Shown here piece by piece: positions 23,049 to 34,041 of a stretch of 64,000 bases of DNA. Below the pieces are notes generated by a model. The model saw only the letters and a program-made list of their open reading frames with translations, had not been told where the DNA came from and did no database searches. Each line of letters begins with the position of its first letter. Positions within the stretch are counted from its first letter, which is position 1. The position numbers and the translations under genes are program-made. The DNA is from Acephala macrosclerotiorum (taxonomy: Eukaryota > Ascomycota > Leotiomycetes > Helotiales > Mollisiaceae), in NCBI GenBank assembly GCA_014904845.1, contig MU119260.1, positions 1-64,000 of the forward strand. The letters are read 5' to 3'.

Positions 23049-25169
23049 CGCCGCACTGGAGCTCCGACTTGACCGCTACAATGGCTACCTCGACGACGTA
23101 GCGCGACTCCCGAATTGAAGGATGTTCCTGGCTGGCCAGAAGGTTGGCAGCAGAAAATAAGACGGCGTGCAAGCACGAGGAGAGTTGGCAGAAGCTCAGG
23201 CTGTACGGAAATTAGTGATGGTGAGAGGGATTTCCAGGGTTGCAGGGTATGCACCTGTAGTGGAGGGTGGGTGGCACTAAGTGGCCGTGGTATTGGGGGA
23301 CCTCTGTGTGCAGCTGCTGGGATGATTTTCGGCGATTGGCTTCGAAGCTTCAGACAGGCGAAAATGACGACGATTGATCAAAGCACACCACAAACTTTGA
23401 TAGAGAGAATTTATATCAGCTCCCAGAAACCCGAATCGAGAACTACAATCAAAACCACAAAGAATTTCAAATAATCGAACGCGCTTTGTGTTCTCTCGGC
23501 GGATAGAAGCTCGCGAAAGGAGCAATCCGATGTTTTCATCGTCTCCTTCTCGCGGGCACGCTTGTGTGCGAGTGAGTTGCTGAATACAGTATCTACAACG
23601 TCAAGCCTACACATTCATATGGGTTTCAGTACACCATCACAACGTTATCTCGGGTGTTTGTATTGGCAAGATAAATCGAGTCCATCTGAGCAATTGCTTC
23701 GTTGGGGCGCTGAGGTTTTGTGAGGGGCGATGATGGCTTCCCCGAGTTACCATGTATCACACACTAGGCTACTCTCGACGGATCTCGCAAACGCTGTGTA
23801 CGAAGTACAGGGCCTTTTAATTGTTGCGCGAGTCTAGATTCGTCCAAATACTGTCGAAAAACCGAGTAGTCTGCCCAATCACCTGTCCAGAAGATTTCTT
23901 TCTAGTCTGTAATTGGGTAATCTGAGTGGCGGTGTTTAACAATTAAAAGGCCCTGTGCTTCGTAGTACACGGAGATTGCCAATCTTTTTGACTTGAGAGG
24001 CGTTTGAATTCGCCGTGGCGCTTTCTGGGAGATTTTGCATCTTATCTCACACGTGGTAAGCATCACGTGGTGGATGTCCGCTTTCCCGTCCTTGCTCTGC
24101 TACGCTCGGAAACAAGGAGGGATGTTCTACCAAGCGTGTCCTTAACTCTTTCCAGAGCACCGAAGGAATTCCGTACGATCTAGAGAACCCCTCGACCAAG
24201 CGGAAACCCACGTTGTGGGTGTCTCAGATCCTGGGTCAGAGGCTCACCTCAATGTCTTAGATTAACGGGAAGATCCTTCTATTCCATTCTCTGAGGCTGA
24301 ATCTATCTAAAGATTTCCGATTACGAGGTTTACTGCTACGTTGCCTCAAAAGTTCTCCAAGAGCAATTAGGTCATCCTCCCAACTTGATCGTGGGCAAAC
24401 AATGGGTACATTTACAGTAATTTTGCTGCTGGGTAACATTATCAACATGAAAGATACCAGGAACTCGTTACACAATACAGTGCTCTGGGATATTCGAGAG
24501 CATGAGAGCCTCTTCGTACGAGACGAAAAATGATTATATTTTGTCCCACGCATCATGCCAAGAGCCAGGACCACGAATGAATACCTCCACTAACATATAG
24601 ACCGCAAGAATAATACTATTCAGTGCGTCCCTAGTACGCCGCTTCCAAACCTCGATATGTCACCTGGTACTCAGCCAACTTTTCTATTTCAAAGACTCAA
24701 AGATATTCCTACCGTCATTAAGGAAATACAAAGTATTGAAAAATATCATCATACCAACTCCAGTACGCCGACTCCACGAAACCACTAGTCAAGACCCTTC
24801 AAAAGAAAATCAGTCGAGAACAATAGGATCCCGTCTAATCTGCCATTGATGTCTTCACTCCAACCAACCAAAGTCGTAGTCCTCCCAGAGACTTTTCAGA
24901 CTCACATAATCTCAAAAGTATATTCCACGCCGGCTCAACACCCTAAATCCGTGGCGGCTTCCGGTAAATATAACATAAAGAAAGGGTACTCTCCATCTCC
25001 ATCCCATTAAAACGAAAGGAAACGGCCAAGCGCCATGCTTTCATTGCTCAATCCCTCCGAACGACTAACCAAAATACTTCGTTATCTCTCTACCATCCAA
25101 GAAAAAAAGTAAAACGGAAACAAGATCCAGAAAAGAAAGGAGCCTCCCATCTCAAGCAGAGGCTTTAAA
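23049..25169. other. long intergenic region
   Basis: About 2.1 kb without a supported gene. It includes the MAM3 upstream region, the inverted-repeat element at 23796-23970, two CACGTG-containing sites near 24050 and 24066, and a pyrimidine-rich stretch at 24600-25160 downstream of the zinc-finger gene. A 105-codon minus frame at 24257-24574 has no domain. Confidence 0.5.
23796..23970. repeat. 175-bp inverted-repeat element
   Basis: Arms of about 30 bp face each other. The left arm, GTGTACGAAGTACAGGGCC with TTTTAATTGTT (23796-23825), matches the reverse complement of 23938-23970 with one substitution and a 3-bp indel. The 112-bp centre is non-coding. The structure suggests a small MITE or a palindromic relic. 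No clear target duplication was found. Confidence 0.65.
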
Positions 25170-26362
25170 TCAAGCCAATATGACCCCATGAACACCCTTC
25201 TGATGTTTCCTCAACTTCTCCAGCCGACAAAATCCTCGTCCTTGATTATTACCACACCCAAACCAAGAGCAGTGGTGTCGTTCGCCGAGGTGTACAGAAT
25301 GCCAATGACGCTCCAAATCACTCGGGCGGGTGAAAGATTTGCTGCAGCCAGCTAGCCAAAGGCAGTGGTGCTTGGAGTTACGAAGCTCGCTTTGGATGTT
25401 TGCTGAGGCTGAGGAGGATGCTTCGTGAGTGTCCGGAAGAGCTTGGGCTAAAAGTTAGTTACAACTTTGCATTGAAACAGACACAATAAACTTACACAAT
25501 TTATGAATTTCAGAACAACCAGTGTTACAACCAACTCTCAAATGCCCTGAAAGCAAAGGTGCCGAGAAAGTTGAAGCAGGGTCGAAATCCATGCTCCCAT
25601 TGCCTAGTTTATCCCCAGAAATATTTGCAAATGATACCGTAGGTGCATGCGAGACAAGGTGTAGATTAGTTGGCTCGTTGGCGAAGAGCTGCGACCTGAG
25701 AGGATTGAAGAGGCAGGCAGCGGTTCTATCGATGGGAGGCTGCAGTTGGTTCGAATAGAGACCGAGTATTACAGGATCAAATGTCTGAGATCCAACAGTC
25801 GAAGACCTCCAATGTAAGCATCTGCAGTCTAGCGCGTTGGTATCAACTAACCTGCGTAGCCATCCATGAGCCCACTTCCTGCACCAGGAACATAAACGTT
25901 CGAGACGCCTGATTCGTTACTCCAAGCAAAAGATGTTCGAGGATAATGCATAAGCCATAAGGCTTTTGCGAGCATAGTATACCTAGTGGTGGAGCTTGTA
26001 CACGGATCATGTCCGGTCAAGTCCGGTCTAGTGGGAGAGCACCCATCTATGAAGGGTATGTCCAGAGAATCTCCGGCTGGAGACAGACCACCTATGAAGG
26101 GTATGTCCAGAGAATCTCCAGCTGGAGACAGACCATCCATGGGATATCCATCCAGTTGCAGGGGGCAATTTTTGGAGATTCCAGATGGGGAAAGGCCAGC
26201 CAGATATGAAACGTCACCGGGAGATCCATTTGGAGAAAAGCCATCCAGAGAGGTAGCACCTAAAGAGAAGCCATCCACCAGACCTAGAGGATAGGCATCC
26301 AGAGAGCGGCTATCTGGAGAGAGATCATCTAGTGGGTACCATCCGACCAAATTATCATCCAT
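25170..26362 (-). CDS. C2H2 zinc-finger protein with repeat-rich N terminus
   Basis: The C-terminal exon (25447-25170) encodes two classical fingers: CLWLAGCSKSFTRPSDLERH then WHSVH, and CSWFGCGNNQGRGFCRLEKL followed by RKHQKGVH, ending VILA-stop. A canonical intron links it to the exon ending at 25496, and a further intron (donor 25982; acceptor either 25879 or 25852, both in phase) links to a first exon to 26362, giving about 337-346 residues. The first exon is low-complexity, with 15-residue repeats such as DGLSPAGDSLDIPFI. A transcription-factor role is inferred from the fingers. The 5' start is uncertain: the frame stays open upstream to about 26824, and another upstream exon is possible. 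Confidence 0.68.
26049..26138. repeat. two perfect-length 45-bp coding repeats
   Basis: Two 45-bp units (26049-26093 and 26094-26138), starting ATGAAGGGTATGTCCAGAG on the plus strand, differ at about three positions. Degenerate copies of the same theme (GGAGA.AAGCCATCC) continue to about 26330. On the coding (minus) strand each encodes 15 residues of the DGLSPAGDSLDIPFI type. In-frame unit length implies expansion under coding constraint. Confidence 0.8.
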
Positions 26363-27071
26363 ATGTGGAAGAAATGCAGGTCTCAACAGGTCAAGCGACC
26401 CTGATAGAACATTGCTGTCTTGTATCAGTCTCCAAAGCAGAGACAGGTACTCAGACAGCACTGCCGTATACTGACCTGAATCACAACGTGAGTTTATGTT
26501 CAGAAGAAGGGAATAATGAATTGTTACCATGCGAGAGTATGATTTGTTGAAGATAATGAGGCGGCATTTGGGGCGGAGCGCGAGGCTGGAGATGCACCAC
26601 TGGGAGACAAGGGCGCTAGCGCGGGCGAATGCATGACACCGAGTAGCACTCAATTTTGAGATAATTCGAGGTTCAAAGATATTAATTAGAAGAAAAATGA
26701 AAAGCGAAGGTTCCGCGAAGTTGATATGAAAGGACAAGAGGAGTTGGTGAAGCCAGTCGAGGAAAATCACGAGCTTTATAATCGAGGAGTAGTCCGTTTC
26801 TCGCTTCGCCCTCCTCCCTTGCACTTCCCGTAGTGACAGGTGTCGACGCCCTCAGCTAGCCAACAAAGCAGAATTAGGCTCCCTGCAAGGCTCTCACAAA
26901 CCGGGCGCCTGTTGGACTCGTTAGATTTTGATCACCCCTTCATTCTTCTCATGGTCTCAAAACATGGTAATTCGCAAGATAAACAATTCTTTCTAAACCC
27001 TGAAACTACATTTCACTATTCCTCTGGCTTATTTTATAGATCTCCAACGTCAAATCGGCTTCAACGTCTCA

Positions 27072-27802
27072 ATGGCTCCCACCAGGCCGCTCAATGTCCG
27101 CTGGGCAAAGGCCTTTTCAACAAGGTATCCTTCAGATTCATCCTCATTCAGCTGTAATTTCAGCAAGGGAAATAGAACTTGCGACAAAACATTTAATCGC
27201 CAATGTGATCTTCGGTTTGTACTGAGATTTCCTTGACTTGGCTATTGACTGACACCCTTCCCAGTCGGCACGAGAAGAACCACACCCGCTCTTCAAAATG
27301 CAGCCATTGCAGTCGTGGATTCCCATCTCTCAAAGACCTTGAGCGACACTGCAACAGCAAGCACAAGCTGACTATCAAGTACTTCTGTCCATACGGAAAC
27401 TGCCGAGATTCAATGGGACCACTGAAGGATGGCGAGATCTTAGGAGGCGAAGACTTGGACAAAGGCTTCAAACGAAAAGATCATTGGCAGAAACATCTCC
27501 AAGATGGGCATAAGCTCAGTCGTGAGACTGTGGGTGCTTTGCAGAAGAACATCGCGATGCCACCGACGGCGGTACTGGAAGGGGAGAATTGGCTTGCGGT
27601 GTTGCCACCGTGTATTTCGAGGCCGTGAAAGACTTCCGCTGCTCCAAGTGAAGATAGCAAGGCTGTTGTCGAAGCAGAGATTAGAGAGATGCCACTGGGA
27701 GCCGGGTCTGAATCGGATGGATTCGATTGCGACGAAACGATAGTTGTCGATTCGCAGGAGAATGCTATGTGGGCCGAGAAGTATGCAGAGGTCATCACTT
27801 GA
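27072..27802 (+). pseudogene. C2H2 zinc-finger protein with in-frame TGA
   Basis: Exons 27072-27214 and 27265-27628 join in phase at a GTTTGT donor and a CTTCCCAG acceptor with a CTGAC branch point. They encode FSCNFSKGNRTCDKTFNRQC, DLRRHEKNHTRSSKC, CSHCSRGFPSLKDLERHCNS, KHKL, CPYGNCRDS and WQKHLQDGHKL: one partial and two to three C2H2-like fingers of the fungal type. Translation stops at TGA (27626-27628) after 168 residues. The same frame then stays open and looks coding (acidic, e.g. EDSKAVVEAEIREMPLG, SESDGFDCDETIVVDSQEN) to TGA at 27800-27802. That makes a 226-residue ancestral protein likely. The fingers are upstream of the stop, so a truncated product could still be made. Confidence 0.65.
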
Positions 27803-27985
27803 TGGGTTGTGATCATCTATATGTATAATTCCCGATCAAAATGAATAGATTTCGAGATCTGAAACGAAAATTTAGATGAAGAGGATGAGAAAGAGCGATG
27901 CAGTGTTGTTGACCTTCGGAAGTCCACTAAAAGTTTAGCGAAATTAGGGTCTTAAAGCCCCTCTTTTAGCACATCACATCCTTAA

Positions 27986-28258
27986 CGAGCCTGGGATCAT
28001 AAGTCTGTGCTTTTCAGGCTGTTTTCAGGCTACTTTTTCGCGAAGAACTTTAAAGTCCACGCCGTTACTTAAAAAGTATAAAACAATTACAAATTAAAAT
28101 CTTTTAAAATTATAGTTTATTATTTAATAAAAGCTAAAATATCTTTTTATAAATTAATTAAATATGTTTATATTTTGATTCAAAAATCGATATTCGGTTT
28201 CAGCGTGTATTTATTAGCGAGAAGCCCTGAAAAGCACAGACTTATGGTCACAGGCTCG
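27986..28258. mobile_element. PIF/Harbinger-like MITE, copy 2
   Basis: A 273-bp element homologous to the reverse complement of 11322-11604, with the same CGAGCCTGGGATCA terminus and TAA duplications at 27983-27985 and 28259-28261. The centre is AT-rich and non-coding. It sits 183 bp beyond the zinc-finger frame. Small indels and substitutions separate it from copy 1, so neither insertion is very recent. Confidence 0.85.
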
Positions 28259-28261
28259 TAA

Positions 28262-29187
28262 CACAGTCTCGCCTTCCTGTTTTCAGCTTCCCAATAATAT
28301 TTTCAAGAGCTGTTCATAATGTACGAGTCAGTATTAATTTATTTCCTCTCTATAATTGGTTCTCCAAAGTTTCTTTAAATTTGGGATGCACATCTCCTGC
28401 GATCAAAAATAAGTCACTGTCAAGCCCATTACAGTGGGGTAAATGCCGGGTTGTTTTTTGGAAACTGCTTGCTTGTCTTGGACCGGCATTTACAGCTTCA
28501 TTATTTGTGGTATTATTGATACTTGCGGGCTGCCTCAAGCCTATGTTGGCCTGCATACATGAAAGTGACCATGATATACTCATTGCTTTGGGGTTGAGCA
28601 GCACTACAACTGCCTGTGGAGTAATTTGTACTGTACCTCTTCATCTCCTTGTTCCAACTAGCAGACTCTTCTCCCTACAAATCTACATATACCCCATCTC
28701 CTCATGGCAATGTAGCTCATCAACCATACGCACAAACCAATTTCCACTTGCAGTCATGGGAGTAGGTGCAAGCTTTCAGGTGCCAGACACCATGCTATAC
28801 AGCGACTACGGACTCGGCGAGCTCTACCGCGGCACTCCCAGACACCACCTGCACCTCGTCGACGAAATGTGCCTCGCCGCAATCCGCACCTTCCTCCAAA
28901 GCGGTGTCTCGAATCTCCTCACCCCGAATCCAAACAACATCCAGCCCGCCAATACACCGAACGTATTACAGGCAAAAGCCATAGTGCGGGTGTAAAGTGT
29001 GTGTTCATGATGTCTTCTCCTGTCTAGCGGTGAGATGAGGATATATATAACATTAAACACGTGACCACCCTAATAGAACGCAACACATACCCTAACTTCA
29101 GACACAAGACCCATCATCCTCCCTATCTGCCAACACACTCCAACGTTCAGACCCGGGAGTCCCCATTGGCCTGCACACCAACAACTC
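28262..29187. other. no gene recognised
   Basis: A long open frame covers 28381-28995 but starts on a TTG, and its first ATG lies far inside. The C-terminal part (from ATG 28756, GVGASFQVPDTMLYSDYG) looks mildly protein-like. I cannot name it or find partner exons. Confidence 0.35.
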
Positions 29188-29840
29188 ATGAGCTCTGTGC
29201 AGAATACTATCTCGTCACTCGGTGCGTGCTTCGCTGCCTTCCAACCACAGACACATGCAGCAGCGAAGCAGTACTTGCGAGATCTCGCCAACGACCCTGC
29301 GAATGCCGGTACGATCATCCCACGTCAAAATAGAGCTCAAGATCAGAATTGTTTCCTGACAATGAAGCTCTCTGTCAACTTCTCACTTGCAGCTGAAGAG
29401 CTAGCAACGAACCATGCGAGTCCATGGAGCGTGGTGACCTTCGCTTGGCAGTTGCGAGGGGACAGATCCAGGTTTCATTATTAGTGGCAAATGGACATAA
29501 TAATGTGACTCATGGCCTGCCTGGAGATATAATTCTCATTAGGGGGGGGGTGGATATTGGGAATGTAAGTTTCGAGGGGGAAAGATATCAGTTAGAGTTC
29601 TTTCCGCCTCCTATTGATGAAAATTCTTGGCTTCGGGAGCTAAAGATGAGAAAAGAGGTCGACAAGCTATATCAGGGCGGAGGGAAAGGTGGAGGTGGAG
29701 GTGGAGAAAGCGGTGAAGGGACGAGCGGAAGCAAGAAGGGAGGAGAGGGCGGCGGAAAGGGTGCGAGAAAGACGGGGGTAGTGGAGCTCCAGCTTGGGTG
29801 GATGCTATCCTCAACTACGATCCCAGACAATGAAAAATGA
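29188..29840 (+). pseudogene. QLEFFLPP-motif family, copy C (frameshifted)
   Basis: An ATG frame (MSSVQNTISSLGACFAAFQP, then HAAAKQYLRDLANDP) runs into NHASPWSVVTFAW, which parallels HSSPRTVVTFAG of copy A. It stops at 29482. The continuation lies in another frame: HGLPGDIILIRGG, DIGNVSFEGERYQLEFFPPP, then a Gly/Lys-rich tail (GGGKGGGGGGESGEG). Relative to copy A this needs a frameshift or an unrecognised intron between 29460 and 29510. A run of nine G near 29542-29550 is also a slippage risk. Function unknown. Confidence 0.4.
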
Positions 29841-30467
29841 CATACAAAACCTGGGAAGTCTGAAGTTAAGAGATAAGGACGTGGCTCGAGTGCATAGTGA
29901 GCAATGGAGTCGTGGACTCGTGGTCCACTGGCTTGTGGGCTCGACACGAAATGAAACTAAAGCTTTCGAGATTCCCACAAAGTCATGCTGCGAATTTGTG
30001 ACACAGAAGCACAAATATGTATTGCTTTGTGTAAGGCAGGTAGGTTCTCTTGAGGGTTGAGGAAGAGAAGTTTGAATTAGTTAAGGAGATCTAGACAAAG
30101 CTAGTCTACAATAGATCTAGCTCACAGCCCTTCAAACTATGACCACTTCAAAGCCATCGACCTTCCCTTCCATCATTCCGACGATTCATGATCTGAGTCG
30201 AGTGACTATCTAACGGAGAATTGACATCCCATCGTATTCCGAAATTTAGAAACGATGCAACCTGGCAGGATCGCCAGTCATGACGTTGTCAACTCTGACG
30301 TTAAGGTTAATTGTTCCTCCCACTTCGGATTCGGCGTCAAAACCGGAACCACCTTTCCGTATCTTACTCCGACTCCTCGTCATTCATCAGGTACCCATTC
30401 TTACATATATATTCCCATTCTCATTTCCTTCTCTTTCAAGCTAAAATCTCTTCATTTCTCATCAATC

Positions 30468-32138
30468 ATGGCAGAAAAAACTTATCGAGTTATCATCGTA
30501 GGCGGGGGCATCGTCGGCCTCTCCGCCTCCCTCTTTCTCTCATCCCACAAAATCTCTCACCTCCTCATAGAACGGCACGCAACAACATCAATCCACCCCC
30601 GCGCTCGCGGCCTCAACGCACGAGCCATGGAGATCTTCAGAACTATTGGAGTCGATGAGCTTGTTCGAGAAGCAGGTGCTGATCTCGCTCCTAGTATGGG
30701 GATGTTCAAAGGAAATTCATTCGTTGAGGTTATCGACCATAGAAAACGGAAAGAAGAAGATGGAAATAGAGGGGGAATGCCCGTCGAGTGGTTAGCGACA
30801 GGAGTGAGTTCGACAAAGGGGTGTAGATGCACCCAGGATTGCATGGAGCCTGTTCTCGTCAAAGCTGCACGGGAACGGGGTGGAGAATTGCGCTACAACA
30901 CCCAATGTGAGGACTTCTCACAAGATTCGAACGGAGTAACAGTCACATTACGTAATCGAGGCAATAATTCAACCTCTACTGTTCGAGCAGATTATCTCAT
31001 CGCAGCCGATGGAGCAGGGAGTCCAATCCGCAAACAACTCGGTATCGGAACAACAGGAAAGGGTGTCCTAGGAAACCTCATCAACATTCTTTTCCACGCC
31101 GACCTACACTCCCTAGTTCGCGGCCGCGAAATAAGTCTTTGCACCATCGATCGTCCCGACGTTCACGGCGTAATGACATCCATCGACAATAAATCGACCT
31201 GGGTCTTCCACCTCTGCTGGGACCCCACCAAAGAAAAAGCAGCTTCATACACGCCCGAACGCTGTGAAGATCTCCTTAGAATTACAATCGGGATCCCAGA
31301 TCTCAAGATTGAGGTCAAGAGTATCCTACCCTGGACACCCGCCGATATGTGCGCGACGAAATTTCGGTCTGGGAGGATCTTTCTTGCGGGAGATGCAGCG
31401 CATCAAACGACTCCCTACGCAGGACAAGGGGCCACAACCGGGATCGCAGACGTGTTTGACCTCTCTTGGAAACTCGCCTCAGTTATTTCCAACTCAGCAA
31501 GTCCCAAATTACTGGAGACGTATGAGCAAGAGCGGTTACCAGTTGGACGATTCGTAGCGAAATAATCCGGGGAGTTAGCGGATCAGTACGGCTTGCCTAT
31601 AGCTGCGAATGGTGGGAAGTGGAAGTTTCTTGTTACTATGTTGTGGCGGGCTCCTATGATTGCTGGGTTTGGGTATCGGTATACTGAGTCTTGTGCTATC
31701 GTTCAAGAAGAGGAGGAGCTGGGATGGATGTGGTGGTGGGGTGTTCCGTGGACGATTCCCTCGTTGGTGATGGGGTTTAATGGCAGGCCTGGGACGCGGG
31801 TTCCTCACCTTTGGGTCCAGCGCGAGGGACGACGGATCTCCACGCTTGATCTATTTGGGACGAAGTTTGTCCTGCTCGCAGGCTCGGAAGGTAAAGTTTG
31901 GCGTGAAGCAGCTTCTGAGATCGCAGAGAAGCTGGATGTGGATCTGGAGACGTATCGTGTTGGCCCGACAGGCGATTTGTCGGATCCGAAGAGACAGTGG
32001 GACTCTATTGCTGGTGTATCATCTCAAGGAGCTTTGCTTGTGCGGCCAGATGGGTTTGTGGCTTGGCGAGTAAAGGATCAACAAGGAGATTTGAAAGTGA
32101 GGTTGCAGGATGTTTGGGAGAGGATTTTGTGTAGATAA
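30468..32138 (+). pseudogene. FAD-dependent aromatic monooxygenase with one in-frame stop
   Basis: A single-exon frame of 557 codons encodes a PheA/TfdB-type FAD monooxygenase. The dinucleotide-binding motif is VIIVGGGIVGLSASLFLSSH (about residues 8-27), the DG motif is ADYLIAADGAGSPIRKQLG, and the second FAD motif is GRIFLAGDAAHQTTPYAGQG. A C-terminal thioredoxin-like part ends in LLVRPDGFVAWR. The family hydroxylates phenols or polyketide intermediates using NAD(P)H and O2. The codon at 31563-31565 is TAA, between GRFVAK and SGELADQYGLP, where relatives carry a glutamine-like residue. The remaining 190 codons are in frame and well preserved. No intron can remove the stop. The product would lose its C-terminal third, so the gene is probably a young pseudogene. 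Confidence 0.85.
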
Positions 32139-32487
32139 AAGAGTCTTTTCTTTGATTTGTGACAGCAACCCTCACCTCATGCGAAAACGAATAGAAATAA
32201 TGTATAATGTATTAGAACCACTGAATTGAAGTTTGCAAAGACAGAATTACAATATTGAAGAATGAGGGGGTCAAGAGCTCACACCTGGCAAATCACGATC
32301 ACTTGATGGGTATGTGGGCGTCTACAAATAAGTTTAGAACTACTAGAAGGTAGCAATTTTAAGGTTTAAATGGTAGAGACTGTAGTGAATGTATGTGTCT
32401 TCGACCCGGTCTCGCGTATTTCATTTTCGAGACCCTCCTATCCCAGGCAAGAGATTAAAGTCGCTCTTTTTTAGCAGCTATCTTCCA
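32139..32487. other. convergent 3' intergenic region
   Basis: About 350 bp between the monooxygenase and the endoglucanase stop codons. It should hold both 3' UTRs. A TATAATGTATTAG-like AT-rich stretch near 32200 may serve in polyadenylation; no gene is seen. Confidence 0.5.
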
Positions 32488-34041
32488 TCATCTCTTAATG
32501 CAAGAGCTGACCAACGATTGATCAGTCCAAACACCATTGTTGTCCGTTGGTGTCTCCGTCAGCGCATACGTGCTCGCCGAAAAACTTCCAGCTGCCCACC
32601 CTACGTATCCGATGTACACATTCGAGTTAGCACTGTCCGTGTTAGCCCGTCACCTCCCCTCTGGTCCCCAGCTAGAGAACTTACTTTAAAAACGCAATCT
32701 CCTGACACAAATAAGTAGCACAATTACTCGTATTCGGTCCCCCCGTCTCCGTCAAAATCGCCTGTCTCCCTACACTATTCAACCAAGTAGCAAGCGGCTG
32801 GAATGCATCTGCAATATTGTTCGTAACGCAATCGGCTCCACCACCGCTGTTATCTGAATCTAGATACTTGTGAACATCGAAGATCAGACCGGTGGTGGTT
32901 CCGTCTGGGTTGGTGACGCCGAGGAGAGCGGCTGCTGAACCGGTGGAGATGAATGCGCCAGCCGAGGTGTATTGGGTTCCGGGAAGGAGGATGAGTTGCG
33001 AGGTGGCGCCTGCGTTGCGAATTGCGGTTACGGCGGCTTGGACGGAGGTTGCCCAGGTTGTGACGGTTACTAGTTTTGTGAGCTGAGGATTTGGAGAAGG
33101 GGTGGGGAGGGACTTACGGTCGTGAGGCTCGTTCATGACGCCAAAGAGGATCTTGGATTGACTGGCGTATTTGGTGGCAAGTTGAGACCACAAGTTGGCA
33201 AATTGATCATTCGTTGGTCCACCTTGGCCGATGATTCCTCCATTCCATCGGGCATCTACAATCATTAGTGACTTCCTCAACGTCGTTCAGAGATTCTCTC
33301 ACAATTGTGGATCTAGCCAAAGTCAGCACCAAATCAGAGCAGATCATAGGAGTGACTTGCATCAATAATACAATAAGCATCAGTAGCCAAGCAAGCCTGA
33401 ACCAAGGTATCGTATTGTGCTAAGTTCGTAGCATTTAAAGTTCCTCCAAGAACACCGTTGACCAAGAATTGCCATCCTACTGGCAAGCGGAAGATATTTA
33501 GGTTGTCATCTTTGACGAAATGGCTCATTTGACCTGGGCCATCGGGATAGCTTCCTCCTAGAGGAGGATATGGTCCGGTGGTACCAGTGATCACACAAGT
33601 GCCATCGGTCGTGCACCCAAAATCGAATCCAGCAATGTTGACACCAGCTGGAGAAGCAAATTAGCCGGATCAATGAATATTTGGGTGTGAAGATCTTACC
33701 AAACCGAACCTTGCCTGTTGACGAACTAGTTGCAGATGCAGCTGAAGACGTCGTTGAGGAGGTGGCTGCTTTGGTCGAGGTGACGAGAGTAGTGGCTACC
33801 GAGGAGCTGCTAGCAGCTGTTTCGGGAAGACATTGCGAGTAGTATGAGCTCGAATATGTGCACGTGTAGCCTGAGACACATGTCGTGGCACCTGACCATC
33901 CGGTTCCTCCGCCTATTCTACATTAGTATCTTGCTTGAAGTTTTCTTCATAGTCGGGAATGCTCTCACATTGTCCCCAAGCTCCAGATTGAGCCGATACT
34001 GCACTGGCAAACAAAACAGAAAATGCAGAAGCAGTCTTCAT
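32488..34041 (-). CDS. cel5A: GH5 endo-beta-1,4-glucanase with N-terminal CBM1
   Basis: Seven exons (34041-33969, 33912-33700, 33647-33361, 33312-33303, 33255-33118, 33069-32685, 32632-32488) join in phase to 416 residues, matching Trichoderma Cel5A-type enzymes. Order: signal peptide ([17 protein letters not shown]); CBM1 at about 19-55 ([25 protein letters not shown] end); Ser/Thr linker to about 95; GH5 domain. Catalytic landmarks are [20 protein letters not shown], the acid/base Glu237 in VMNEPHD and the nucleophile Glu349 in ILTETGG. The enzyme is secreted and cleaves internal cellulose bonds. Intron 3 has a GC donor (GCAAGT at 33360) and is followed by a 10-nt exon that supplies the conserved IHN, which proves the splicing pattern. 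The gene is intact. Confidence 0.94.

Noticed and set aside
25986..26294. Plus-strand proline/lysine-rich ORF opposite the zinc-finger first exon.
   Set aside because: It is the mirror of the 45-bp repeat; the minus strand has the finger exons and compatible splice sites.
31561..31586. A tiny intron that would remove the monooxygenase TAA (GTAGCG...TTAG).
   Set aside because: It would be about 24 nt long, well below normal fungal intron size, and no branch point is present.
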